Shown: in pieces, positions 1 through 12,748 of the stretch
Layout of the letters: each line of letters starts with the position of its first letter
How positions within the stretch are numbered: the stretch's first letter is position 1
Assembly (NCBI GenBank): GCA_013398955.1
Contig: VWPU01003220.1
Span: 248,001 to 312,000, forward strand
DNA length: 64,000 nt
Reading direction: 5' to 3'
Source of the DNA: Callaeas wilsoni
Taxonomy: Eukaryota; Chordata; Aves; Passeriformes; Callaeidae
Notes under the pieces: generated by a model
The model's database searches: none
Told to the model about the DNA's origin: nothing
The model's input: the letters and a program-made list of their open reading frames with translations, nothing else
Program-made: the position numbers and the translations under genes

Positions 1-924
1 ACAAAAACATGTGCTAAAGGTCTATCTCTGTTTCACAGTGTTTGTGCACTTATATAAGAAAACTAAAGAGATGAGGAAAGTTAGTATTGCTGTCATCATT
101 TTATAGGGAGGAGGTGGAGGAAATAAAGCACAGACCATGTTACCAAGTGCCCTAAAGCCCCCTAAACTCCATCTTGGAAACAAAAGACAACCAGACTGAT
201 ACCCACACATTGGTAGGAAGTGACAAAAAGCAAGACCCAAGGGAAGATAGGCGAGTCATGATTTATTTCAAAAATAAGATCAGTGACATGGAATTAAATG
301 CACAAAGTTTTACCTGTGTAAGAAAGGTTATAAAAATCAGTAAGTGCAGTATGAACTTACAGAAATCGTATTTTAAAACAAAAATATCACATGGGCTTAC
401 TTATAGCATTTTGAGCTTTCACATGTGTAATAAACTAGAAGTTGAAAGGAGGAAAATAGTGAAAGTATTTCTATAAAGGATCGGTATCTCTGGGATGTGC
501 AGAAGAATTACAGATGGATAACTCATCTTACAGACTCCCCATTTTCCGGTTATGACTATTTGCTCTTCTTCTAATGAGGTAGCAATCAATCGAAATTACA
601 GCACCTAGAAGCACTACAGCACACAGGTGATTAATATCGGAAAATCGTTGTAACCTTCCTATCAGACACTTCTGGCAAGAATCGATTGCTACTGATTATG
701 CTCGTGTACCTGAGCGACAGTCCTGCAAGATTCACGTCAGTACCTGAGAAAGCACAAAGGTGCTCAACAGTAATAATAGATCAGCAGTGAGGCTGTTACT
801 GCTGTCTCAGGATACTTTGGGTTATAAAAATCTTAACTCATTCCTTCTCCTATGGTTGTAAATGGGATAGCAAGAAGTTATCCTCATTGCCTTATCATCC
901 CTGACTGTGTCTGGGTTCAAGGTG
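1..924. other. Intergenic DNA, no gene recognised
   Basis: Unique-looking sequence distal to the 3' end of DLG2. The open frames here are short and show no protein family I recognise. A stretch around 540-760 is richer in CpG than its surroundings and holds two inverted 9-bp arms (near 579-587 and 684-692), but nothing names it. No exon, promoter or mobile element is supported. Confidence 0.5.
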
Positions 925-1004
925 TCATCATCGTTGTCATCGTCGTCGTCATTATCATCATCATCACCATCATCACCATCATCATCCTCATCACCCTCAT
1001 CACC
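925..1004. repeat. TCA/TCG trinucleotide microsatellite
   Basis: About 80 bp of imperfect TCA units interrupted by TCG, TTA and CCC variants. On the minus strand it reads as GAT/GAC/GAA triplets, producing a false acidic open frame of Asp and Glu. It is a simple repeat in intergenic DNA, not a coding exon: the reading frame has no homology on either side of the repeat. Confidence 0.9.
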
Positions 1005-4000
1005 AAGCGGTTTGGGTTGGAAAGAGGGAAGGCGGGTCCATCTCATTCTCAGAGAGACAGTGGCAGTTTGTGGGCACTTCCTGCCCTAGGCCAGCACTAG
1101 TGGAGCCCAGGTATGGCCAGGTAACACCTTCTTCTTCACTCACTTCCGTTTCTCCAGTGTTTTGGACAATGGAAATGAAATTGATTCCTCATGATGGGAA
1201 GATAGGTTTTTTGGAGGGGGTCTGCCCCTCTTCCTTACCGTTGTTTCCTTGTCCCACGTCCCATCACGCCAGTGCTGCAGCCTGCAGCACACTGTGCATA
1301 CTGGGTATGCTTCCCCATGTTTGTTTCCAAACCTGGATAAATGTGTAGCCTTACAGGTGGTCTCCAACATGCTGCGAAAACTGAGTGCAGAAAAGGCCTG
1401 GACCACTCAGTCACGGACCCTCAAGGGCACCCTGGAAGAAGATGCTGAGAGGCTGCAGAAACCTCTGAATTGCTCGCCCTGCTCACCAGCCAACAGGAAC
1501 AGCAATATCCATTGCTCTTCCAAGGCTGGAAGCCATTGCACTTGCATACACAATGTACTCTTGGCTTCTCTTAATGCAATGCAGCAAGTGAAAATGAACA
1601 TGAGGGCCAAAGTGTACAATTAGCATGAGCACCCAAATAGTTAAGTAGAGTAAGAGACGTGAATCATCTGTCAATCTCAATGTACATGGGTCTCATGAAC
1701 TTTTCCATAAGGACTTTGGCAAATAAAGAAAAAAGTCACAGCAGCACTTGAATGGCAGGGCAATATTACACCCTCCCACCTTTGTTTTCTATTTTTCCCC
1801 TTTGTGTATTTTCCTTGGGAAAAAAAGATATTTTTGAGAGAAAGCTGCAGGAAATTTCCAGCTGACTCAACTGTTGAGAATTTCCCCCAAGATGTCATTT
1901 GGTTTTGTTCTGCTCTGCATCCCAAATCCACTGTATTTGCTCAGTGTCTGTATCTCTGCAAGTTCACTGTTCACTGTGAGTGTTAACCTGTTTAATAATT
2001 CATCTTCAATTGCAACAACTATTTGGCTGTTCAGATCAGGTTTTTACTTTCTAAAACCACTCCAGACATTTGCTGAGGTGACCCCTTCTGCTCATACTGA
2101 TCAGAAGAGTTATCATTGATTGGATCAGCTTGCATATGCTTTTGCTCATATTTGTTGATATTTCAAGGACAGAATATTTCAAGGACAAAATTCTCTTATC
2201 TTTTTGGATGAAGCTGAGATGAAAACAAAATTGTTACAAGTGATGAGAGTTAATTATATTTCAAATCTGTTGCAGTCCAGTTGGCTTGGCCAATAAATAT
2301 TAAATAGAATGTGCTCAGTGTTTGAGACTATTCTTTTGTGGAAGTTAGTTTTGTAAGTTAATGGCTCCATGGAAGGATAACAAATAAGCTTTAGACAGCC
2401 AGAAACCCTCTGCTGTGTGCTGGATAAAAACCTGAATAGTACTGAGACCAAATGCAACTCTAGGTTTATGTTCATTCAAGGGCATTGCACTGGGGCACAT
2501 GGTCTGGCACACAGAGCAAGGGAAGGTAAGAAACCACTGTCTCTCCTTACTCAGCATAATCTTACACAACTGTGAAGCTGAAGCTCAGGTTTCCTTCTGG
2601 ATAAGGCCTGAAATAATTTTGGATTTACTTTTGTCTATATCACATATCAGTGGGGAACCTGAGACATGGAAAGAAGCGAGAATGGAATCAAGACTTTCTG
2701 AGTTTCAATTTGTCATCTGCCTAAGGTGATTGAAGGTTTAGCTCCTCTGAGCCTTCAGCAGCACAGGGAGGAGGCAGGCAGGTCAGGCAGAGGGCTTTTT
2801 CAATAGCGAGAGAACTCCATGCTGGAAACAACATCAGTTCATTGATGTCCAGAGGCAAGAGACAAGGAGCGGTTCCCAAAACACCCAAGAAGAGATACAT
2901 TGTTCTCTGAGTGCCGGGTGAAAGAAACAAAAGCAACAGCCTGAATGCTTCTGAATACAGGAAGCATTGTGTTAATCCATTTTAAAATCATCTCTATAAA
3001 CCTAAGAAATCCTTGCTTTCTGACCACACTGCTCAGCAGCAGTCTAATAAAATCCTACCCTGACACATTCTTGGGCACTGTCAAGAGTTAGGGTAATCGA
3101 TACTGAATCTTTTCCATCCTCAGGGTGCTTGTTAGTTTTGTGGTGAACCAGTGATGACAGATAACTGCACAGCCAGGGCTGAGCAGGCCAGACCAGTGCT
3201 CAACTCCTCCTTGACCTTGGACACCTCTGTTGATTTAATATTAAATGTGGTTTGGTCACTGGATGGTCTATCTGCAGATCAACTCTGCTTCCAGAAAGGT
3301 CGATGACAAGATGCCTATGAATTTTCAATGGCCAGGACTTGTGTGAATTAAGAAATAGCAATTGCAATGGCTGAGAAAATTTGTATATGAATATCTTTAT
3401 GAAGTGAAGATAATTCTGAAGCAGTGGTACTCATCAAGATCCATAAAGTGCTTCTGTAGTCCTGTTTATTTTCCTACGTGCCTGTGTTTTGCATCCCTAC
3501 CAAGGTGATACCTGATGCATTTCCTGCAGGACTCAATTACATCTTTGCTGCAAAGATGGGTTGAAGCAGCATCTTGACAACAAGTCCTTGATATGCCAGA
3601 AGCTGTTGAGGCTACTGGGAAATGAATTTACTGAATGTGGTCTTGATCTTGTGAAAACACCCAGTAAGAGCTACCCTGTCGCATGAAGAGACCCACTGGT
3701 CCTAGGAAAGCAAGAGATCAGGGATGTGTGTTGGCTTTCATGAATGTAAGGGTCTAAAGTTACAGGAGCCTTCATATCAGTGTAAAAGATGCATGAAAAT
3801 GTCTTTCAGGATCAGGCTATAAATGCATACTGTGACCCATTCTTTAATTTTAAATAATTTTTCTCCCTATGGAGGTACTAGGTATTAGTACCTAGACTTT
3901 AAGAGACTTTAAAAGCAGGAAGCCTTGGCAAGCATAATGTCATTCAATCAGATTTGTGAAGTTAGAAGGAATATTGAAATTTCATGCAAAAACATCAGTA

Positions 4001-4524
4001 AGTTTCTTTGTATCAGCTCTTTTATGATTGCTGTTGATTTACAAAGGTATGATGTCTTTTCCTCATTCTGACTAGATGATTTCTCTTCTCTTCTCTGTGG
4101 CCTATAAATTGAAAAACTTGTAGATGGTGGAGTTTTCACTTCTCTCTTAAATCTTGCACAGGCAGGAAAACACAGGCCTAATGGGTGTTTCTAAACCTCT
4201 GAAGGAAATGGAGGGAAAAGAATATTTACAAGAAGTCAGGTCGACTTCCTTTATCGTTGAATCTCAGACAGAAGGATGTCTTTTCTGGCCAAACTGCAAG
4301 ATCAGGTACAGCAGATGGGACTCAGTTCCCAACTCAGCCCCAAAGAGGATCTTTCGTTAGTCATCTGTAGATGAACTGATTTTCCTGGGGTTCAAGAACA
4401 GATGGGCATCTAGGGGTAGTTTTATAAATCTTCATACTTTTTGGAGCACAATAGCAGATTCAGTGCTTTTGGTGAGATCCACAGAGTTCTGGGCAGATGT
4501 TTTGTTTCTGCAAAAAAATTGGTT

Positions 4525-4575
4525 TGGGTTGCAGGGAAGGAAATGAGTGTCTGGGTTGCAGGGAAGGAAATGAGT
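4525..4575. repeat. 27-bp-period tandem duplication
   Basis: A 24-bp unit beginning TGGGTTGCAGGGAAGG occurs twice in direct orientation, with identical copies separated by 3 bp. This is a recent local duplication in intergenic DNA with no apparent coding consequence. Confidence 0.85.
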
Positions 4576-7500
4576 TATAAATGTTGGATGCTTAGATTCA
4601 CTGGGATACCTAAATCTAGACATAGATCTCCTTGCCACTTGTAGTTGTCTGAAGACCATATAAAGTCTACCTCAACTTCTTTTCATGGTGTGAACCATTC
4701 CAGAAAGTTCTTTCATGTCAAAAATGACATGAAATGACATTTTCTACGCAGAAAACGAAAAGGCTGAGTGAAGCTACTGCTTAAGCTGACATTGCTGCTG
4801 AAAGAAGGGCAGTCCCAGGAGTCTGGTGATCTTCACTGCTGGGTAGGTGTTTTGCGGAGACACAGATCACAGCTATTTTTTAGGAATAACCTGTTTTGCT
4901 AACAGACCCAAACTGTAATGAGTGATAGCAGACTGTTAATTCACCCCGTGTACTCACCCATGTAGTTATCAGCCCCTCACTCACAGCTGAGTGGTTGCAG
5001 CAGTGTCTGGAAGTCCCAAGCCCAGCTGTGTACTCAGAAGTGTGGGGTCAAACTGGCTCATGTGGCTGCCTGGCAGGTATCTGCAAAATCCCTCCGAGTA
5101 CATTCTGGTTCATCAGGGGAGTGTGTACTTCTGTGCACAGCAGCTGTCACACTCCTGGATAAAGTCTGAACCGTGTAACCTTTCATTGCTGCCAGGGGTT
5201 CCAGGAGACTCCTGTTCGCTGAGGTCATTGATTCTTCCGGACCACGCACCACTGCCAGTGGCTAGAGCAAATAAATCCCTGGAAGAGTTTCGGGCACTGC
5301 CTTCTCAGCACATACCTTCCTTCTCTTGTTTTCTGGTGACGGCATCACCTGACCAGTGTTTTGTGATTTTTCATTGGGACTGGATGTTTTTAAGTGCAAG
5401 CAAGAGAAAAACATCAACGGAATCACCTTGAATTGCCCAGCCAGGATCTGTCCATGATGAATGGCTGGAAGGGTCTTTTTCTTCTGCCCACTGAGTTTGG
5501 ACATCATATAACAAACTAGACCATCTGGATTTTTTGAAGTGGTATTGCCTTTAAACTATTGAGTTATTTAATGAGAAAAAAAATTAATTTCCTGAGTTTT
5601 TAGCCTGCAACTAGAATTTCAGCCATTTTTTGTCTCAAGTTTCACTGGTGAACTCGAAATATGCCTGCAGCTCTGGCACTAATATGTCACTGATAGGGAG
5701 CAGTAACTGACAAAAGACATAACTTGAATGCAGTCAGGACCATGTTTCCTCAGCTAAAAACATGATTGACACTTTTTATTATCAGTTGAAAAATTCCACA
5801 TCTTAAAAATGTGTGATATGTAAACAGCAGTTTTTTGCTGCATTCCCAAGCTGAAAATGCAGCTTGCCAGGCAATTTTTGGCAGAAAACAACAAAAGCTT
5901 GCTATTACACTTGCAAACCAAGTGAGAAACAGTAAAAGTGTACTGGTGTAAGAAAAACACATGCAGACTAAGCTTCACTTGATCTCTGATAAAAAAATGG
6001 CACCTTATATTTCAACAGATATTTATTTTTATGATTTTTATGCCTGTCATCTTCAATTTCTTATTTTTCAAAACATCTTGCTGACATTTTGGAGAATTTT
6101 TTCAAGCTTCTGAAATCTCATCAGCATCTCTCACACTCTCATAGCCTACAGTACTTGCCTGACAGTATCACTATAATGTTGTCTTTTCATTCTTTTACCA
6201 GTCTTTATGTCTGGAAAATTATGAAGTCAAAATTTATGGTATGACCCCTTGATGACCTCAGATGAAAAATTTGAAATAAGATTTTTAGGATGTCTTCTAA
6301 ATTATTTTTTCTTATTCATTATGGCTGTGATACAAGAGTAAGAAAAAACAGCCGAGAAAACATGCCTGGATTTGGTGTGGGAAGGCAAATTTGCTTATGT
6401 TAGTGCTGTTGTGCAAATGTGAACCATTTTGCAGTGTAGTCTTTAAGTTATGGGGTTTTAAGTCAGAGAGGGGAAATCCCAAGGGTAATCTTTGCTGAGT
6501 AGGGAGAAACATCTCTCATATATAAGAAGGACACTTACTGCTGAATTTGGAGGCAGTGATGGGTGAGGGAGTGTACACTGAGTTCCCTTCCCCAACAAAA
6601 GGCATTTGCATTAAAGACTCTTGCATTGAGTTGTTGGGCCAGAGTCCTTCACAGAGTCACCATTGCTCTGTGGTGGCTACCTGGGCTTGTGCCATGGGAC
6701 ACGGCAGAGACTGGGACTGTCGGGCTTGCTTTGACTGTGGAAAAAACCAGATCCCTTGATTTTGCTATCTGTGATTACTGCTTAGTGCTAGCGGTCATTG
6801 TCAATGATTGAAGTGGTGGGGATGAATATTTCAAATACAGGTTGGCGTCTATTGCACAGCTCCTTTACCCATTTTGGAAGAAATTTTAGCTTTGGGCTGG
6901 ATATGCAAATAGTGAATGTTAAATAGCAGGATTAGTAAGAAGCCAGAGGCTCAGCTGGGAAGAGGCAGAAGCAAAACAATGAGATTTGGCTGCTGGAAGT
7001 ATCTTCAAGTGGGTCAGACTGTGGTATCTGTAGCAAGATATTAGGCATATTGCCTGTTGAATTAGGCCTGTGGGAAGGTCTCTTGGATTCCTGGGCACAA
7101 AAAAATGGGGAAGTGAAGATTCATAGCTCTGAAAAAATTTTTGCAGTTTACTAGACAGCAGGGCAGTCAGGTATGGTGTGCTCTGAAGGTTTTGAAGGCA
7201 CTGATTGCATTCACAGCATATTGTAGAGGAAGAGTGCCAGTCCTCTCAGCCCATTAGGCTTTGTCTTTGTTTAGGGGCTGTTCTTCAAACAGACCCATTT
7301 ATAGGCAGCCCCATTCACTACTGCTACCCCTTCCTTTTTTGACTGTGCTGGTTTCTACCAAATTAATCGCCAGTCCTATTTGCAGAAGTTGTTTTATTGT
7401 TTATCTTCCCTTAATCTGACTGCTCTTTGCTATCTCATAATTCATTCTGCATGTCTCACATGGGCCATAACCATGGATGGCTGGTTTCTATGAGTCCCTC

Positions 7501-8176
7501 TGTTTTGTCACCTTAAATCTGTTTTCCTGCAACTTGAGACATATCCAAACATTTTTATCTGAGCTATCTTCATTTCTAGTTCTGAAGGATTTATTGTTTT
7601 CTGGTATAAATATATATTCTTTGAAAGTATACAATTAATAGAAAAAACCTTCAGTAGCTGTTTGATTTTGGGGTGCTTGGTATTTCTCAGATATACTTGG
7701 TTCCAGTTCACTTGTCTAATAAACATTATATGATTGTAGTGGCCAAAGTCTGTAGTTCCTGCTATATAACACATTTTTTATTTATCTCCTTCTGTCACTG
7801 TTGGATGGGAATTGATCTGTTTAAGTGTATGATATGGTCTCTTACTAATGGCTCACAAATCTCTCTCTGTCAAGTAAGTGCCCATATCACATAATAAAAT
7901 ACATCTCCACTGTGGAAGCCTCTCAAGGGTCTGAGCAAAGCTGGTCACACTGTCTGGAAGAAACTTTTTTTTTTCTTCTTAGATTCTGGTTTATCTCAAA
8001 GCATCTTAGCTGGACCAAAAGACAGATATTTTTAAAGCTGTTTTTATACTAAAAAAAAGTAACCACCAGCTAGAATGGGTTTGTTGTGGTCTGTCAGTCT
8101 GAAATGATCTAAGTCCTGAATGTCAAAATACATGATATTTTTGAACTGACATTTTGGGGGCATTATTTCTTCATGG

Positions 8177-8214
8177 AAAGTTCAAGTACATTCAAAAAGT
8201 TCAAGTACATTCAA
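8177..8214. repeat. 19-bp tandem duplication
   Basis: Two adjacent perfect copies of a 19-bp unit beginning AAAGTTCAAGTACATT. Small replication-slippage type duplication in intergenic DNA. Confidence 0.85.
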
Positions 8215-8987
8215 CTATCCATCTCTTTTTGGCATGCAGCCAAACCCATGAAATTTCAAACTGAGCAGAAAACCTTTATTTTCCTTGTTATTGTTGCTGT
8301 TGTTATTATCATCATTCTCCTATTCAGTTCTGTCTGTGTAATTTAGTTCTCACACAAGTCCCAGGACCAGCAGCGTCAGTAGTCAGTAAAGATGCAATTC
8401 TGTAAGTTATGGGAAAGGTGTGGATTTAGGATAAGTCTCATTGCAGCCTTGATACTGTCGTCAAGTCAGCTTTTTATAGCCCTACCAACCCTTCAACTTT
8501 TTGTGCTACTTTTCCTCTTCTGCTCTCATCCTGACTGATTAGGACAACTTTAATGAGTAAGACCCACCATGCCACTGTAACTGTAAACCTATGGAAACAG
8601 CATGAAGTGCCAAGGAGAATGTGTTGGTGAAGGAGGCAGGTCTCTTGACAGAGTTGGAGTAGATGTGCTTAGCACACTGTCTCGACCAAATTCCTGCCTG
8701 ATTGAAATTTAATGTGTTAATGTAGTGCCTGAAAAGCTTTACTCATGTGAAATGGAGGCTGAATTATTTTCAAAGAACTTTCGGCCTTCCAGCTCAAGAA
8801 TGTGAGGATAGGCCAAAATTGGGCAAGATGTGTTGTCTCTTTTTCTCTTCTTTTTTCCTCCAGTTTCCGTAGTATTATCTGGTGTTTGGATATATAACAT
8901 ATAAAGGACTTGATGCTGTGCAGCTGTTCATTATCACCCTTCCTTCCTGGTGGCAAATGGTGCCACCACCATGGTGAGGTCACTGCC

Positions 8988-9250
8988 TGTCCAACCATTA
9001 ACCCAGCACCACCATGTTCATCATTAAACTATGTCCCTGAGTACTGCATCTACTCATTTTTTTAATACTTCCAGGGATGATGATTCTACCACATTCCTGG
9101 GCCTGTTCCAACATGCGATGATGCTTTCAAGGAAGAAATTTTTCCTAATATCTAATCTAAACCTCCCCTGGTGCAACTTGAGGCCATTTCCTCTTGTCCT
9201 GTTACTTGCTACCTGGGAGAAGAGACCAACCCCCACCTCACACAAACCTC
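8988..9250 (-). mobile_element. CR1 LINE, 5'-truncated 3' end
   Basis: Read on the minus strand this carries the tail of the CR1 ORF2 protein followed by the CR1 3' region. Recognisable peptide pieces in order are [34 protein letters not shown] and [12 protein letters not shown], the typical end of CR1 ORF2. The plus strand shows the matching reversed landmarks (CCAACCATTAACCCAGCACC and CTTGAGGCCATTTCCTCTTG). It lacks the reverse transcriptase core and is a dead fragment, as is usual for CR1 copies. Subfamily cannot be assigned by eye. Confidence 0.9.
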
Positions 9251-12200
9251 TTGATATCAGTATGGACTGTTGGCTTCACAACCTCCTTCCTCCCTCTTTG
9301 TGTATGGCCAAGCCTTTTCTCTGTCACCTGCTTCTTCCTATTCTCTTCTTACATCTTTTCTACCCCTCCTCAAAATAAGGTATTTCTTAGGGATTTTTCA
9401 GTTAAACATCACTCTTCCATCTTTTTTTTTTCTGTTCCTTGCCTGTACTTCTTGCACCATTGGCTAAAAAATAGCAATAAAGGTGCTGTAGTTTAAATTA
9501 TTTCTTGCCTACATGGTCCTTGCACAATAGAGATTGTGCATATAGTGTGTTAGTGTGAGGTGGCATTATTACTTCCCTGCATCGTGGGCACACATCATAT
9601 GGAGAACAATTCCCTAGTCATATTACAAATGGGTAGAAAGTGTCTGTGAAGACCAGTATAATTTTTTGTCTATTTTTTAATGGAAAATTTGGCAAGAATT
9701 AGCTCTAGCTGCTCTAAAGAGAGTTAATTCCTAATAACCTGTACCTCCAGCACTTTGATGACACTGCTCCAGCCAAGGTGGCAAACCCTCCATGAAATGG
9801 AGTGTATGCATCCTCCCCTTTCTGCCCTAAACCTTTCCAGCCAGGCTGGGCTTCATCTCACTGAATCTCAAAACTGCTATATAGAAGATCCACTGTATGC
9901 ATTCCTTGCCCTAGGCTGGGCTGTGATAGGTGCATATTGTCCAAGTACGTATGTGAGGGACCTTGAAGGGCTGCCCCGTAAAAGTTCAACATCTTAAGTG
10001 ATAGCGTCAGAGTCCCAATATTGCAGAGGTTCTGGGCTCTGCACAGGGATTTGAAGGTGGGAATGCAGTGCTTGCAGTCCAGGGAGAGACATACAGCACT
10101 GCTGCCTCAGCGCTTGCTGCAGCAGCTCCTCTGACGCTGAGACACTTGGACTGCTCAGGCCAGTGATTTGTGTCCTCCGATGCTCTGTCTGTGCCCGCGT
10201 GTGTCCGTGTGCGTGGGGAAGAACAAGTCTGCAGCTGTTCTGCACAGCCAGTGGAGCTGGCTTAAGGTGATGGGTTAGGACACACATGGGGAGGGGCCCT
10301 TCAGAATGCATTTGTGGGCAGGGAGATGATGCCTTGGCTGTGTGGGTCTCGCAGGCACTCACTGTTCTGTGGTGCCTCAATTTTTGCTTAAAGGAAAGCA
10401 GTTGCTGTATTTATGGCAGAAATTTGTGGTCACTGGGGATTTGTCTCCATGAGCAAAGGCTCAATTAACAACCAGCTTCTTCTACAGGACTATAAATTAC
10501 TGCTTTACTGGTCCCTAGAGTTTTACTCCAGGTTCTTTAATGCATTGAAATTGGTATTTGCCCTGTGTAACTTTATGCTCAGAGACCTGTTAGCCTCCAT
10601 CTGTAACTCCGCTGGTTAATGGAGGGAAGGAGGCACTAAGCAATGTGAGACCTTTCCGCTCCCACACCTCCCCATTAGCTCTGTCTCAGGCCCATGGCAT
10701 CACTTACATACCTGATATAGCTGACAAGATGACCACCTGTCTTCCACCCCAAATCCAGCCAGCTGAGTAAGGCATGATCCACTTGCCTCACATCCATAGA
10801 CTGCACCTGTTCCCCAAATTCAGTTACCCCATGGACTACGCTCAGACAAACATCTAAGCTCATTATTTGGAAATGGGCTTTCTGCCAATCCCCTTGGAGC
10901 TGGGATCAGCAGGCCTTTCCCTGTTTAGCAGACAGTCTCAGAATAGTGTTTTCCTTCTCATTTTGTATCTCTGAAACAGGATGATGTGGTGTCCGTTGAG
11001 AAAAGAGGCTCTGGATATGCTATCTGTGAGATTTCTTTGTAAGCTGATGAGCATACTTACCTACAGCAAATGCCAGTGCTATTAAAGAAGGATTATATAC
11101 AGATGAGGAGTTAATAGCTTAGAAAACATTTGCCTAATATTTTACTGGAGATGTATTGCCATTAATGAGCAACTGACTCCCAGCAAATTGCATCCAGGCA
11201 AGCAGAGTACAGCCAATAAATACACCATCAGGGGAGGAAAAATGGTGCCTTGGTGACTCCTGCATCCTAGAATTCCTGTCCAAAACCTCTGTTTCAGATG
11301 ACAGGAGTGTAAGACAAGGATTTGCCCTCAGACCCTTCAGATTTGTTCTGTGAGTCATCAGGCTGACAGTGTTCAAAGCACTGGTTGTTAAAAAATAGAG
11401 AAAGAAATGGGTGTTTGACATTCGTTTGACCCTTGCAGTTCTTAAATATGGTGATGACTGTGACAATTTTGCCCTGTGCTTTGATTTGAATGTAATGAAG
11501 AGGCCCTGACCAGCTTTAACTGCAGATGGCACAGTGGCAACACCCATTCTTGGAAAAAAGAAAGAAGCAAGAAGAACTTAAAGAAAATATTTCCTTGGAG
11601 TCTAGCATGAGTTTTGCTCAGAACAATCTTCTGGAGCAGGTAAGTCAGGCAGAGGTCAAATAGGGTTTGGTGGTGCCACTGATGAGTTTCTGCTTCAGAC
11701 TGGGACTTCACGTGAGCTGTTAGGGATGGATTTTACTCCAGATTCCCAGCATTTTATATTTCTCTTACATATTTAAAGCCCATCCCAGAGTTCTGCAGCT
11801 TAAAGACATCTTCAAATTGCCATTTATAGCTGCTGCCCTATTGCATTTCTGTATTTTACTGCAAGGCAAAGTCTTTGGCAGTGTCAGTAAGTCCCTGTTG
11901 GAAGGGAAGCCAGAAGAGGCTGCAGTGAAAGCTCTTTGTCCATACATTCCAGAGCAAGCCCTCAGGCTAGTTGCTTGCCCTGAGACATTAGTTAATCAGT
12001 TGGCGTGGTGGAGGGGCCAGCTGTGTATTGGCCTTCTACTGACGCTGGAACAACCCTATCACTATTAAAATATGTTAGACCTAATTAATTTTCCCTGGTT
12101 GCCACCACCTGGTTCTGCTTAGATCAAGCACTAATGAGTAGTTGACAGTTGTTAATGAGCTTCCGCAGCAAGCAATTCAATTTTTTCACTGACTAAAATT

Positions 12201-12526
12201 ACTTATTTCTTCTGAGCACCATGGTCCTGCTCCCTGGGATATTTGGCGCCCTTAGCTCTCCAGTGGGTGAGGCAGGATCCATCTCCATCAGTAAGAGACT
12301 GCAGCAGTGGGTGCTGTCCAGAACTGCCCTCCTCCACTGAGCAGGGGAGCTGTGCTTCTGTCCACAGCTTTCCACACTGGTCTGCAGACCAGTTCAGCTC
12401 TTTTACTGGTGACATGCCCAGCCAGCCAACCCAAGCAGTCCATGCTCTGCAGCCGTGGCGTCACCTTCCTTGCAACAATGGGCTTTGTAATGGTGCTTTT
12501 GATAAGTCCTGCTCTGGTAGGGCAAG
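9251..12526. other. Intergenic DNA, no gene recognised
   Basis: Unique sequence between two CR1 fragments. It includes a pyrimidine-rich stretch just after the first CR1 and several open frames up to 137 codons, none with a recognisable domain. I see no splice-bounded conserved exon. Confidence 0.5.
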
Positions 12527-12748
12527 ATCATAGAATCATGGAATGGTTTGGAATGGAAGGGGCTTTAAGATCATCTCGTTCCAATCCTGCTGCCATGGGC
12601 AGGAACACTTTCCACTAGACCAGGTTGTTCAGAGGAGAATTCTCTCATTCACAGGGTAGGAAGTTTCAGGACATGACTGCTTCATTGCCAACCTGGCCTT
12701 GAATACTTCCAGGGATGGAATTTTCGATAACAAAGATTTCTCTATGGA
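12527..12748 (-). mobile_element. CR1-type LINE 3' fragment
   Basis: The plus strand begins ATCATAGAATCATGGAATGG, the reverse complement of a CR1 3' terminus. Landmarks typical of CR1 follow: a GGAAGGGGCTTTAAGATCATC-like block cut to recognisable pieces, CACTTTCCACTAGACCAGGT, and a TGAATACTTCCAGGGATGG block. Similarity fades after about 12748. It is non-coding and old. Confidence 0.85.

Larger units (their letters stand above)
1005..8987. other. Intergenic DNA, no gene recognised
   Basis: About 8 kb of unique AT-leaning sequence. The longest plus-strand frame (4991-5431, 146 codons) has no recognisable domain and no repeated or biased composition, so I treat it as chance. Two small direct duplications (near 4525 and 8177) are listed separately. 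No CR1 or other transposon is clear to the eye. No exon of a neighbouring gene is recognised. Confidence 0.5.

Noticed and set aside
822..1046. Minus-strand open frame rich in Asp and Glu
   Set aside because: It is the translation of the TCA/TCG microsatellite; there is no homology on either side and no splice support.
4991..5431. 146-codon plus-strand open frame in intergenic DNA
   Set aside because: No family recognised, no signal peptide, repeats or biased composition, and no splice or promoter context.
9054..9245. 63-codon minus-strand frame resembling a protein
   Set aside because: It is the end of CR1 ORF2 in a truncated LINE copy.
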